Positions 34,062-45,187 of a DNA stretch of 64,000 nt are shown piece by piece. Within the stretch, counting starts at the first letter, position 1. Every line of letters starts with the position of its first letter. Made by a program: the position numbers and the translations under genes. The notes beneath the pieces are model-generated. The model was given only the letters and a program-made list of their open reading frames with translations, did not search any database and had not been told where the DNA came from. This DNA comes from Cutaneotrichosporon cavernicola (lineage: Eukaryota; Basidiomycota; Tremellomycetes; Trichosporonales; Trichosporonaceae): assembly GCF_030864355.1 (NCBI RefSeq), contig NC_083398.1, forward strand, positions 992,001 through 1,056,000, given 5' to 3'.

Positions 34062-36602
34062 CTAACCCCGCAACGCAACCGGAGGGGGTACGAGTGGAAT
34101 CGCGTCCAGCTCGAACGACACGGCCTTGAATGCTGCGTCGAGCGCGTCGTCGAGCGCGCCCTCCCCACCCGGTAGGAAGGCGGACCAGGGGTCGTCCCAG
34201 CTCCAGCCGGCTGGGCCTGAGCTCGTTGTCTGGGCAGACTTGCCGAAGCCGCTGAAGGCAGGGGCGGAGGCTGGGGTGCCAAATGCCGATGATGCGCCGA
34301 ACGCACTAGCCCCAGTCGGTTTGGGTTGCCCGAAGGCGCTGGTGGTGGACGCAGAGGCCGCCGGCTGGCCGAATGCACTGTTGGTGGTGGACGTTGAGGG
34401 CTGGCCAAATGCGCTTGTGGCAGGTGCCGATGCACCAAAGGCGCTTGTAGTAGGCGCAGTGGAGCCGAACGCGCTTGTCGTGGCGGCCGGCGTGGAGCCG
34501 AACGCACTTGTTGTCGCGGCCGGCGTGGAGCCAAACGCACTTGTTGTCGCGGCCGGCGTGGAGCCAAACGCACTTGCTGTCGCGGCCGGCGTGGAGCCAA
34601 ACGCACTTGTCGTGGCGGCCGGCGTGGAGCTACTGGTAGAGGCGCCAAACGCCGAGGTGGCGGGCTTGCCAAACGCGCTCTGCCCAAACGCGGATTGGGG
34701 CTGCGAGGGCTGGCCAAAGGCCGACGTCGCCGACTGGGTGGGGGGCTGCCCAAAGGTGGACTGGGGCTGCGAGGGTTGACCGAAAGCCGATGGCTGCGCC
34801 GTTGTGGAGGACTGGTCGAACGCAGACTGCGGCTGCGCAGATGCAGAGGACTGGCCGAACGCAGACTGGCCGAAGGCGCTCGTGGTGGCAGGCTTGCCGA
34901 ATCCTGACTGGCCAAAGGCGCTGCCGGCGGCTGGAGCGGCCGTGTTGGTGCTCCCAAACGCGCTAGTGGCGGCTGGAGCGGTGGTGTTATTGCCCCCGAA
35001 GCCGCTACCAGCCGCTGGCGTAGTGGTACTGCCGAATCCAGTAGCCAGGGCCGCGGTGTTGCTGCCAAAGCCGCCAGTGTTGGCCGCAAATCCGCCTGAG
35101 GCGTTGCTCCCAAAAGCGCCGGTGGCCGGCTTGCCAAACGAACTCTGGCCGAACGCCGAGCTCTGTGTCGACTGACCGAACGCGCTCTGGCCGAACCCTG
35201 CTCCAGTGGCTGGAGCCGTGGTCACAGTCGCAGGCTTACCGAATGCGCTCTGGCCGAAGCCGGAGCCAGGAGCTGGGGCCGTGGTCGATGCGCCGAAGCC
35301 GGTGGCCTGCGTGTTGTTCTGGCCGAACGAGCTCTGGCCGAACGCGCTCCCGGCAGGCTTTTGCCCAAATGTGCTCTGTCCGAACGCTGACCCAGTTTGA
35401 GGAGTCGAGGTCGAGCCGAATCCAGAGCCAGCCTGCGCACTCGAGCCAAACGCGCTGATTGACGGACTGGAGCCAAACGCGCTGTTCCCGAATGATGAGC
35501 CGGCCGGCTTCTGTCCGAACGAGCTCTGCCCAAAAGCGCTTCCTCCCGCGTTGGCCGCGCCGAACGCGCTCCCCGCTGCTGGAGTGCCAAACGTGCCAGA
35601 GCCAGAGTTGGACCCAAACGAGCTGCTCCCAAATGCGCTCTTGCCAGCGGCCGGCGCGCCGAACGCACTCCCGGCTGGCTTCTGGCCGAAGCTTGAGTTG
35701 CCAAAGGCACTTGGAGCAGCTGCGGTATTCCCACCAAAGCCGGTTCCTCCACCAAAGCCGCTCCCACTCCCACTCCCTCCGCTAAAGGCACTCTGGCCAA
35801 AGCCGCTCCCTCCAGTGTTAGAGAGCACGGCAGCCTCGTTGAAGTCGGGTGGTCGCGGACCGCCTGGAGCCTGCCCGTCCTTGAAACGCGCGTCGTGCAG
35901 TCGCTCCGCGGTTTTAGTTACTTGCGATATGTTGCTCTGCGCATTGTCGAGTACTGCCTTTGCGTCGCCGAGGATCTTGGCTTCTTCTTGCACATACGAC
36001 TGCACGTTGTTTGCCTTGAGGGCTTGGACAGACTTCCAGCGAAGCTCTTCAGGAGAGACGTCGGTTCCGAGGACGTTGGGCTCGTACTTGGCCACACCGA
36101 AGACGGAGGCGGGCCATTGCGGTCGCTCGGCGCTCAGCTCGAGGCGGATCGTGTCGTCGCTGAAGTTAGGAGGATAAATGGGGTTAGAGTTGGAAGGACT
36201 GCGCCACTCGTGCCCAGAAAGAGTGGTGCGGGAGGGAGTAGTCCATCTCGGAGTGGGCTGCGGAGTAGTGGCCCAGGACGAGGTCGGAGTATGACCGAAC
36301 ATGGAGCAAGGGTTGAACACAGTGGACGGATGGGAAGAACAGGAGCAGTAGATGGAGGGAGATGAGATGAATGGAACAAACAATCCTCACTTGAACTGGT
36401 ACTTTGACTGGCCTGCAGCCGCCATGCGCTGGCCTAGTGGCTGCGAGTTGGCGGCTGAGAAACCTCCAAAACCGCCTTGCGAGCCCCGTGGTGGGTGCTG
36501 GAACCGGCAGCTGGTGCCGTAACGGCAATTGCTGCTGTCAGTGGCGCAGTGGCTACATTTGTCTTACCCAGACAACCAGTTTCGGCAGACTTGTTGAGAC
36601 AT
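34062..36602 (-). CDS. NUP42: Nup42-type CCCH zinc-finger FG nucleoporin
   Basis: Three exons (36602-36568, 36534-36391, 36198-34062) give 771 residues. A CCCH zinc finger starts at residue 6 with exact C-x8-C-x5-C-x3-H spacing (C6, C15, C21, H25). The middle holds RPQWPASVFGVAKYEPN and DVSPEELR, which are typical of fungal Nup42. More than 40 FG motifs follow, mostly SAFG/SGFG. A short hydrophobic C-terminal segment after the repeats (residues about 735-771) is where Gle1 binds in this family. Nup42 sits on the cytoplasmic face of the pore and promotes Dbp5/Gle1-driven mRNA export. The second intron is long (192 nt). The finger exon is separated from the FG exon, and this join fixes the frame. 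Confidence 0.88.
34465..34640 (-). repeat. 33-bp tandem repeat coding 11-residue STPAATTSAFG units
   Basis: At least five near-identical units lie in tandem inside NUP42, differing at one or two positions (TTS/TAS). The low divergence shows recent expansion of FG repeats by slippage or unequal exchange. Confidence 0.85.
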
Positions 36603-36889
36603 GGCGCTTGCGAGCTTGTTAGATGAATTGATGAAGGGATATAACTATGGATATCTAGATCATTGTTGATACAAATAGGTGGCAACTCGGTGGTGCCTGA
36701 TAGAACTTATTTGTTCCCCCATTAGCACTTCTCATCTGCCCTGTCTCTCCAATCTCTCCTCTCCGCGATCAGCCAACTTGACTACGTGAGCATCAAGTAG
36801 CGCGCTCCTCTCCATCCGACGAGGTTGGTTTTCTACACTATACATGACTACAGTACTCTACATGTCTATGATCCACGAAAGCCAAGCTT

Positions 36890-39064
36890 CTAGGTAACGC
36901 TCATAGGGCTTCCTGCGCGACTTGTACGCCCGACGTTCCATGTCTCGGGAATACCGCCGAATAACTTGGGCTTGACACCGTTGACTAACTCGTCTTCAGG
37001 AGCCTTGCCGCCGTTGAGTAACATCGTCGGGTCCCACGTCCCGTCGCCGACACGCGATGAGAAGAACGTGCGCTTTCGACGCCCGTCTGGCTCGCTCCCG
37101 TCTGGCGACATTGAGGCCTGGCGCTTGGACGACGGGAAACCATTGACACGTGGGCGTGGGTTAGGACGCAAGGACAGACCGCCTTGCCGCCGGCTCCGAT
37201 TGCGGTGAGCGTGGGCTCCAACATCCGAGTCAGAGTCAGATTCAGACTCCTCGCCCCCGCCGTTGCGCTGGCGGAATATTTCTGCTGGTCAGAGGCTGCG
37301 ACAAGTCCATACTCACTTCTAATGCGCTGGTCGAGCTCGTTGTCCGGGTCGTCGTCGTCCTCGTCCTTGCTGATACCCAGAACTCTGGAGAGCGGCTTGC
37401 TGGATACCTCGCGCATCTGCACACTGGGTGCATGAGGGAGCTCACGCAGGTTCTCAAACACCTGGCGCTTCAATGCCTCAATAAACTCTGGTGGGTTGTG
37501 GTCATCCACGTTGGTAGGAAGGACCTCGAGCTTGTACCTTGGGCCAAAGTACTCCATGTAGCGGTTGAAGGGGAGATCTTCTGGCAGCTCGACGCCACAC
37601 ATGATCGAGGTCTCTTTGGTCCACGCCTTGGATACGTTCTTGCTGTCGACGTCAGCTATGTGTGCACACGATATTTGGGTGCCACTCACATGGTGTAACC
37701 GCCACCGCCAACCATCATCACAGGGACGTTGAAGGAGCGCACGTAGCGCGCACACATCGAGTGACCTTCAAGAGTGAGGTTAAAGCCACCGAGCTTGTCA
37801 CCGGACAGCGAGTCTGCGCCAAGTTGCAAGACGACCGCGCCCGGTCGGAACGTGTCCATGATCTGCTTAATGACCTGCTGTTAGTGGATGATCACATTGC
37901 TGATCTCACAGGCTTGAACACCGAGTGGTAGTTGGCGTCTGTGATACCATCGCGCAGCGGGACGTTGACAGCGTAGCCCTTGCCGCGCTTGATGCCTGTG
38001 TCCTGCGATTGTCAGCGGCGTACATTGGAAAGCCGTCATCCACTCACACGAACGTCTCCCGTGCCGGGGAAGAACTGGCCGAAACGGTGAAAGGAGCAGG
38101 TCATTACGCGGTCTGTCGTGTAGAATGCCTCCTCCACACCATCGCCGTGATGCACGTCGACGTCAATGTAGAGCACGCGCGGGTGGATGCGGAGCAGCTC
38201 AAGAATGCCAAGGACACTGGCGTCAGTATCAATCCCAACGTTTCCACCCACATATCGTTGACGTAGCAGAATCCACTAGCCTCCGACTTCTTCGCATGGT
38301 GCAGGCCACCTGCCCAGTTGACGGCCACGTCCGCATGGCCAGAGTTAAGCTTCTCGGCGGCGCCGAGGGATCCACCAGCAGAGATGGAGCAGAATTCGAA
38401 AACACCCTCGAACGCAGGACAGTCCTCACCGGTGAGACCTATATGTTAGCTACATTCTCGAACACATTCAGCCTACTCACACCTCGTACCGCCGCCCGTC
38501 AGCGCCTCAGCAGTCTCAGGAGTCACAGCCTCCAGGAGGTCAATATACTCGTCGGTGTGGAACTTGGTCATGTCCGTCTTGGTTGCGCGGCGAGGCCTCT
38601 GTCTCCGTCAGCGTCTTCATTCTCGTAGACTCACAAAAACCTGCATAGCCTTGCCTCGGGGCCCGTTCATGATACGACGCTCCCATTTGGCAGCCTCTTG
38701 CATCTCCACGTCCATGCTGGCAGTGGGGTCGTTGATGGCGCGCGCGCCCTCTCCCACCTCGTCCGGGGCGTCGTATTCTTGCTCATCGCAGAGACCGTAG
38801 TTGCTGACGAGATTGTGCGTCATGCGGATGCGGTGCGGCTTCATGGGATGTGGGAGGGAGAAGTGGTAGTTGCCAACATCGTCTGTGGTCAGCTGTGGGG
38901 AGATACAGTGTACACACGGTCATAGAAGCTGAATGTGTCAGTATTGTTTCGCAGCAGGTGGAGGTTACTCACTACGCGACGCGGCGGCGGCTGCGGTCGG
39001 GGTTGTTGAGGTCCGTGGAGACATCCAGCGGCTCAGTCCGTCTGGGATCGGCCAGTGCTGCCAT
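36890..39064 (-). CDS. RPD3: Class I histone deacetylase, Rpd3 type
   Basis: Ten exons (39064-38973, 38928-38918, 38882-38635, 38598-38481, 38438-38252, 38216-38048, 38002-37910, 37874-37690, 37642-37317, 37284-36890) give 607 residues with all phases correct. The zinc and charge-relay motifs are intact: [53 protein letters not shown] and [19 protein letters not shown] and [10 protein letters not shown] place it with Rpd3/HDAC1-2. Between SNYGL and FHTDEY there are about 64 residues where yeast Rpd3 has about 19. This acidic then basic insertion covers exon 3 and the start of exon 4. The acidic/basic C-terminal tail (~130 residues) carries an SESDSDSD run. The 11-nt exon 2 is notable. Introns are 32-47 nt. 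Confidence 0.93.
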
Positions 39065-39583
39065 GATGCTAGCTCAGAGCGTTGGTGGTGGTGGTGGTGG
39101 GAGCTCGAGCAGAGTGGATGGAGGTTTTGGTCAAGTGCGTCCGGCAAAGACCGGCCTGTCGGATCAAGTGGGGGGAAGATATGAGTAAGTGGGGCTTTGA
39201 TTGTGCGGCAAGCAAGAATATGTGGGGATAGATGTTCTCGCAAGCTCGCAGTGAGGAGTAATGGAAGATGAGGATGGCTGGTGGAGAAGAGTATGATGTG
39301 AAGAGTGAAGGCAAGTGAGGAGGGAGCAAGGAGAGATGATGTCCTCACAATCGGCCGTGGGCGGCCATCCGAGGGGCCATGGAGGGCTGTCATGGTGAGA
39401 GAGAGCTTTCGGGCATGTCACGTGATGGATGAGGGATAGAATCAAGGTTTCCCACGGTTGATGTCAATGGAGGGCGTGGGGCAGATTATTCTCCTTTTAG
39501 TGACGGAGTTGTCCGCCTCGACTTCCCCGCAAGATGTTGGAAGAGATCAAGGCACCCCAGCTTTCCCCGCCACTCTCCAGCCA

Positions 39584-39603
39584 CCCCCCCCCCCCCCCCC
39601 CCC
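39584..39603 (+). repeat. C20 homopolymer
   Basis: Twenty consecutive C residues. Length may be uncertain because homopolymers are error-prone in sequencing and assembly. Confidence 0.9.
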
Positions 39604-39632
39604 TTGTCCCCCAACCCAAGTCCCGCCGTACA

Positions 39633-39648
39633 GTACAGTGCACTGTAC
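39633..39648. promoter_or_regulatory. Perfect 16-bp palindrome GTACAGTGCACTGTAC
   Basis: The site equals its own reverse complement and lies 30 bp from the C20 run in the shared HDAC/ClpX promoter. A dimeric transcription-factor site is possible; no factor can be named. A related GTACAGT element occurs in the GID1/ATAD2 promoter region near 20050. Confidence 0.45.
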
Positions 39649-39879
39649 CACCATACTGTAATCAGCATGACCAGTCAGTGATCAAGACTCCCAGCCGATC
39701 AGCCCACCCAACGACTCGATCACAAACCCCCTTCCCTCCCTCCTTCACGACAACAACCCATCGACTCCACATCAACTCTCTTCCCACCATTGTACCAGCG
39801 CTCTAGTAAATATCCATCTGGTCTTGATCAGACTACTCTAGACTCTAGGTAGCTTGCATCTTCCCTCGCCACTCGCATA

Positions 39880-42088
39880 ATGCTGTCGCGGGCGCGTATT
39901 AGACTGCGACACTGGCCCAAGCTCACAGCGCGCCTCAACTCGACCGCTGCGCCCACCAGGTCGCCCAAAGACGTAAGTAACGCGTCCCAAGTCTCGACCT
40001 CCAGCCTACTGATGCATAAGCTCTTCAACCACCTCTCGCAGTATGTGATCGGTCAGGAGGCGGCCAAGAAGGTCTTGTCGGTGGCGTGAGTCTCCCTCTC
40101 CCTCCAAGCCGTGCCTAACCGCAGCGTCTTCAATCACTACCGCCGGATCGAGCCTCGCATCAACCCCGTAACCGTAGCGGAGCCGGCGGAGCCGGCGGAG
40201 GCCGCACCCGTCTCTCCGGCCATCGACAGCAAGGCCAACGTGCAGGTGCCTGCGTCGTTTGAGGCCGACTACGAGAAGACGAACGGAATTCCCGACGCCA
40301 CGCGTATTGTCGGAGCGGAGGATGGCGCAGACCCCACCCTCACATATGACACCCTAGTGCGCGAAGAGAAATGGAGCAGTACGTCTGGTAAAGGTGAGTG
40401 CTGACGGGAAGCTGCGGCCAACGGCTACTTCTCGTCGCGCCGCCCTCCCCCTACGCTTCTGGCGCGGGCGGGGCGGCGGGCGCTCGAAGCCGCGAGTGCG
40501 AACAAAGACTCAAAGACAGAAGAGCGCATGCGGAAGCGCAAAGCCGAGGACGAGAAGCGCGAAGCTAAGCAGCTTGAGGAGGATGCGCGCACGCGACGCG
40601 CCGACGAACTCAACGAGGCCATGGGCCAGCGACCTTTCCCAGAGGACCTCGACGTCACTGTCGAGAAGAGCAACGTTCTTGTTGTGTAAGTTGTGCCCAC
40701 GGAAGGTAGCTGACTGGGAGCGGGCCGACAGGTACAGGCAAGACATTGATGGCCAAGACGCTCGCGCGGGCGTTAGATGTTCCCTTCGTTTCCTGTGACG
40801 CAACGACGTATACGCAGGCAGGATGTGAGTGGAGTGAGAGGCAAGTCGCTAACTCGGAGATGTTGGCGAGGACGTGGAGAGCTGTATCCTCCGGCTCCTT
40901 CAGGCAGCAGATTACGACGTCGCGCGTGCGGAGTGAGCTTCACTTGTTTGCTCCAAGCTAACATGCAGGGTCGGCATTGTGCACATCGACGAGGTCGACA
41001 AACTCGCTCGCCGTGGTGGCAACGAGCTCGGCACGTGGGGCGGAGGTCGCGATGTTGGTGGTGAAGGTGTCCAGCAAGCGCTGCTTCGTATTCTCGAGGG
41101 TACAACCGTGACGCTCTCCGCGAAGACTGCTCCTATCGGTTCAAACCCGCCTTCCCCGAGCACCCACACCGCGCACTCGAACAGCTCACTTGGGCCAGCC
41201 AGCCCACCCAAGTCTGAGTCGACGTTCCCCGAGGCTCCTGAGTGGAACCCCAACAATCCGATGAACCGCACCTTCGGCAACGCGCCGGGCAAGAAAGGGG
41301 TGCGCGACGGTCTCCCCGGTTTCAGCGGCGGTGGTCCGCGTGAGATGGACTCGTGGGCAAGCTGACCGCAGCTAACAAGGGCGACACGTACGTCGTGGAC
41401 ACAAGTAACATTCTGTTCATCCTGTCCGGCGCGTTCGTCGGCCTCGACCCCATCATCCAGCGCAGGTTGGGCAAGGGAGTGAGCTTGCAGGGTCTTCCTC
41501 GTGCTAATCCACAGTCGATCGGCTTTGGAGCGCCGCTCTCGAGTCCCGTGGTCGCCGGCACGCTCAAACCGACGATGGCCGACCTCAAAGACTACGGCCT
41601 GATCCCAGAGTTCTTAGGCCGCCTGCCCATCGTGTCTTCACTCCACCCGTTGGCCGTGGACGACTTGGTCCGCATCCTGACCGAGCCACGTAACGCGCTC
41701 ATCAAGCAGTACAAGGCTCTCTTCCACCGCTACGGCTCTGAACTCGTGTTCACACGCCGTGCACTCCAGGCTATCGCGCAGGAGGGCCTTGATCGCGGGG
41801 GGGGCGCTCGTGGTCTCCGCGGCGTGCTCGAGGAGGTCCTTGTTGACGCCATGTTCGAGGTGCCCGGATCTGTCAGTTTTTTTTCACCGCTACTCACACT
41901 GACGACAGAGCGTACGTTACTGCCTCGTTACACAGGCTGCCGTGCAACGCCGCGAGCCGGCCATGTACTTCTCGAGGGGGAACCGGCACGCAATGATGGG
42001 CGTCATTGAGGAGGAGGACGACCTGCGTCGGCGCCCATCGCGGCCGCAGATCTTTGTCGAGGAGGACCGGTTGCAGGCGGTCGGGTAG
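39880..42088 (+). CDS. MCX1: Mitochondrial ClpX-type AAA+ unfoldase (Mcx1)
   Basis: Nine exons (39880-39972, 40021-40085, 40125-40378, 40412-40685, 40721-40824, 40860-40930, 40967-41339, 41372-41871, 41909-42088) give 637 residues in one frame. The basic leader [15 protein letters not shown] is a mitochondrial presequence. ClpX landmarks follow: [20 protein letters not shown], Walker [24 protein letters not shown], Walker [28 protein letters not shown], sensor IPEFLGRLP and [10 protein letters not shown]. There is no N-terminal Cys4 zinc finger, as in yeast Mcx1. A Ser/Pro/Asn-rich insertion of about 70 residues separates the pore-2/Walker B region from ILFILSGAF. The family unfolds mitochondrial matrix substrates; yeast Mcx1 activates 5-aminolaevulinate synthase. 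A ClpP partner is not in view. Confidence 0.93.
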
Positions 42089-42820
42089 AGTAGCATCTTT
42101 CATGTTGTAAATCGTTGTCCAAGAAATGCAAGCATCAAGCATAGTGTAGGAGAGAGGTGATGGTAAGATGCCAAGTGAGTTGGCCTGGGATAATGGGGTA
42201 TCTTTAAACGTGGCGCACGTCTGTGCGTTGTTTCGCCCCATTATTTATGTCTGTGCGGAACAAAACTGCACCTTGCACCCCTCTCAACTTTGCATCAACA
42301 CTACTGAAATGCCTCGATTGATCATTGAAGAATCGTCGATATGACTGAGCAGCTTGAACTGGGCTCCAGATCCACAAACCCTGCTTCTAATGGTCTTGGA
42401 ACAGTGTTGCACTAGGTCTGCAGGCCTGCCTACATTGCAGCTGACAGGATGATGATAAGGATAATGAGGGATAAGAAGTGGAATGTAAAGTGCGAGAACG
42501 CCATCTCATGCACCCAAAGTACCTAAAACCCTATCCTATTCCTTGATCAGTGTGGTCAACACAAGTCAGCACAGCCGCCGGGTCCAAGCTCACTTCAAGT
42601 AATAGGTTGCCCAGTTGCAAGTTGCCAGTTGAAAGATAATCCTTTCATCATCATCGTCGTGCATATCTCTCTCGATCCTTGAGATCTCTTCCACCTCTTC
42701 TGCCCTTGCCCCATCTCGAAACATCACTCACTATCCTTTACCCAATTACCTGCATATCTACGTATCACCTCGCTCCTCAAACACCCTCAACGCTCACAAC
42801 GCCCTCCCATACGCCCACCC
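42089..42820. other. Intergenic region with no recognised content
   Basis: About 730 bp between two plus-strand genes. It holds the MCX1 3' region and the leader of the next gene, which has short AC/TC-rich and ACGCCCACCCATGCGCCCACCC-type tandem sequence just before the ATG. I see no supported gene or RNA. Confidence 0.4.
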
Positions 42821-44324
42821 ATGCGCCCACCCATGCGCCCCACGCTCCTCTTCCTCGCACTCTTGGCTGCGGTCGTCGCCGAACCCACAGGTTGGAACTT
42901 GGCATGCAACCCCAGCCTCTCCGTCTGTAGTCGCTGCACCATCACTTGGACTGGTGCAAGTGCGGTTGTATCTGCGTGAGTCCGTCTTCCACTACTCCTA
43001 CACTCCACACCCCAAGTCTTTAGTCCTAACCCACAGCAAAGTCGTCGACGCAGCTGGGTCCGGGAGCTCCTGTTCCGTCAGCAAGACCGGCGATTCTTGT
43101 ACCTGGGATGTCGGCATGGCCCCAGGTAGTGTCGCATCGGTTGTCTTAACCTTGAATGGCACCGACTACTCACATACGCTCGGTGAGGTCGAGTGTGACC
43201 CCAACTGTCCAGCATTCGCGGATGTGTGTCCGGGTTCAAGCTCGAGCACTTCCACCCCCATCACCCCTTCCTCCTCCAACTCTCCTTCCACCACCTTTGA
43301 ACCCCCTTCCAGCACCAGCACCAGCACCAGCACCAGCAAGAGCACCAGCAACCCTTCCCCCCAAGTATCAGATCCCCCTTCCTCCCAGCCAGCCAGCAAG
43401 GGCCCCACGACCCCCAAACCTGACCCTGCTGAGACGACCGCGAATGCCGACAAACCAACTAAGCAAGTCAAGACGACGACCAAGGTCTCGACTGCCCCAC
43501 CCACAGAGCTCACCACAACGGACGAGCAAGGGCGGACCACGACGATCGTTCTCCCTGGTGCTGTCATTACCACCATCACCACCGTAGATGACGAGCCGAC
43601 CAAGGGCCTCAGCACCGGCACCGTGGCCGCCATTGCGTCCGTGAGCAGTATCGCCGGTCTTGCCCTGATTATTGGCGGGTGGTACGCGTGCCGTAAGAGT
43701 CGGCGCCGCAACGAGGAAATGGAGCTCGAGGATTCGATCCTGTTCGGGCCTCCCCGCCACGGGTCAGCAGTCAACGACCCGTTCCTCAGCCCTCTGAGCA
43801 ACGCGACTCCATACGACGCTCAGGAGGTCCTTGGCCCAGTCGCCGGCCAGCGGACGAGTGGGTACGGCGGGCCAGGTATCGCGTCAACCTTCCCGGCACG
43901 CTACACGGACCCATATTCGGAGCCGTCGAGTCCGACCATGCGCCCGAGTTCGCGCACGAGTGCGCCGAATTCACCGGTAATGATGCCGCGCAACCGCTCG
44001 GCCGCCTCCCTTGACCGCCTCTCGCGCCCGTCGAGTCTGGTCCTAGTCTCGGAACCCACCGTGTCCGCCAAACCAGCACCACGATACGCAAACGACGACG
44101 TTGCCGAGTTCGTTACGACGGGCACGCCAGTTACTATGCGCTCACTCGTCCCTGGGAGGCGGCGCCAGAGCGCTGGCATCCCCGACCGCCCGCGCAGCTG
44201 GGTCGACACGGATGATCGGCGTGTGAGCATGACCCACGAGCAGATGGTCACGGCCGTGGCCCGTCAGAGGGATTCGCGCGGGTCGCGGGACCTCGACGCA
44301 ACGCAGCCGCTGCTGCAGCGCTGA
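42821..44324 (+). CDS. Mucin-like single-pass membrane protein (Mid2/WSC-sensor-like layout)
   Basis: Two exons (42821-42975, 43037-44324; 61-nt intron) give 480 residues. The start at 42821 or the in-frame Met at 42833 opens a cleavable signal peptide (LLFLALLAAVVAEP). A Cys-containing ectodomain follows (Cys in NLACNPSLSVCSRCTITW, SSCSVSKTGDSCTW and ECDPNCPAFADVC). A Ser/Thr/Pro-rich stem probably carries O-glycans. One transmembrane helix (TVAAIASVSSIAGLALIIGG) with basic stop-transfer YACRKSRRRN is followed by a ~220-residue Ser/Arg-rich cytosolic tail. This is the layout of fungal cell-wall integrity sensors and related surface proteins, but no WSC or Mid2 signature can be shown. Function is therefore not assigned. 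Confidence 0.72.
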
Positions 44325-45187
44325 TGTGGCAAACGCCAACCAACGTGGACTAGATCTTGGACATTTGTTTAGGCACCTGGGACTAGCTAGGACAGTTACG
44401 TCACGAGGTTGGACATGTGATGTGATGTCATTGTTGACGCGCTCCCCGGATGTGACGTGACGTGACGGGTAAATGTGACTCGGTTGTAGCAGAACCCGCA
44501 GTGTGGCGGGGTTGAGGTGGTTGGAGCATGGAGCAGAGGTGCTAGACTAAAGGAGCCACCAAACTAGGGGTAGGGGCTGCGAATAGAGAGGGAGAGCACG
44601 TCGGAATGGAATGGTCAAGATGGATTGCATGGATTGGATTGATGAATGATATTGAGCATTGAGTGAGCATTGAGCATTGTAGCCCTATATAGCCCTTTAG
44701 CCCTATGATCCTATGATCCATGCAGGTTCAGGCGATATGGGATCATGGCAGCATGGCTAGCATGGGGAAAGAGGGCATCAGTTCGTAACCCTGAAAGATG
44801 GATGCTTTCAGCCCTTGGAGCGCATTTGGCTAGTATTACTACTACTATTACTATTACTACTACTATTGTCAAAAATGGTCTCCAGTAGCAACAAGTAGCA
44901 ACATCATCCAACTCTTAACATTCCATCATCCTCCTTGTCGTTTCATTTCCATCCCTCATCCACCTCGTTCACCTCGTCTACTCAGTTTCTCCTTTCTCTC
45001 ATTTATCGACTCATTCAACGCGTCATCCTCCTCCGCCCACCCGCGTCGTCTTCTTTCACATCCTTCTCCAAGAACATTGCTCTTTCCTTTGCATTCTATC
45101 CGCCCTCGGCCACGTCGCCTGTCCTTACTCCTCCGTCGCTGCCGACTCCCCCCACTCTTGTCAATTCCATTCCCACTCTCTTTCACC
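44325..45187. promoter_or_regulatory. Intergenic region with repeats, upstream of retropepsin-like gene
   Basis: About 860 bp. It contains TGACG/TGATG runs near 44400-44470, GATTG/GAGCATTGA repeats near 44640-44680, and a TAC/TAT trinucleotide tract (about 44833-44867). The last 200 bp are strongly C/T-rich, as in a leader. No supported gene is present. Confidence 0.4.
44833..44867 (+). repeat. TAC/TAT trinucleotide tract
   Basis: An imperfect run of ACT/ATT trinucleotides of about 35 bp in intergenic DNA. Confidence 0.75.

Larger units (their letters stand above)
39065..39879. promoter_or_regulatory. Divergent promoter region between RPD3 and MCX1
   Basis: About 815 bp shared by two start codons. 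It contains a C20 homopolymer (39584-39603) and a 16-bp perfect palindrome (39633-39648). The sequence near the HDAC start contains a (TGG/GTG)-type run. No ORF has coding support. Confidence 0.5.

Noticed and set aside
33796..34065. Plus-strand ORF overlapping the CMD-like stop
   Set aside because: Out of frame with the CMD-like gene and extends into the NUP42 3' flank without coding signal.
34126..34779. Long plus-strand ORF antisense to NUP42 rich in PNALVVAAGVE repeats
   Set aside because: It is the mirror of the FG-repeat coding strand. The repeat periodicity keeps the opposite frame open, and there is no independent start context or family.
39534..39806. ORF across the C20 tract
   Set aside because: Homopolymer and promoter-like sequence, no start context, product is low complexity.
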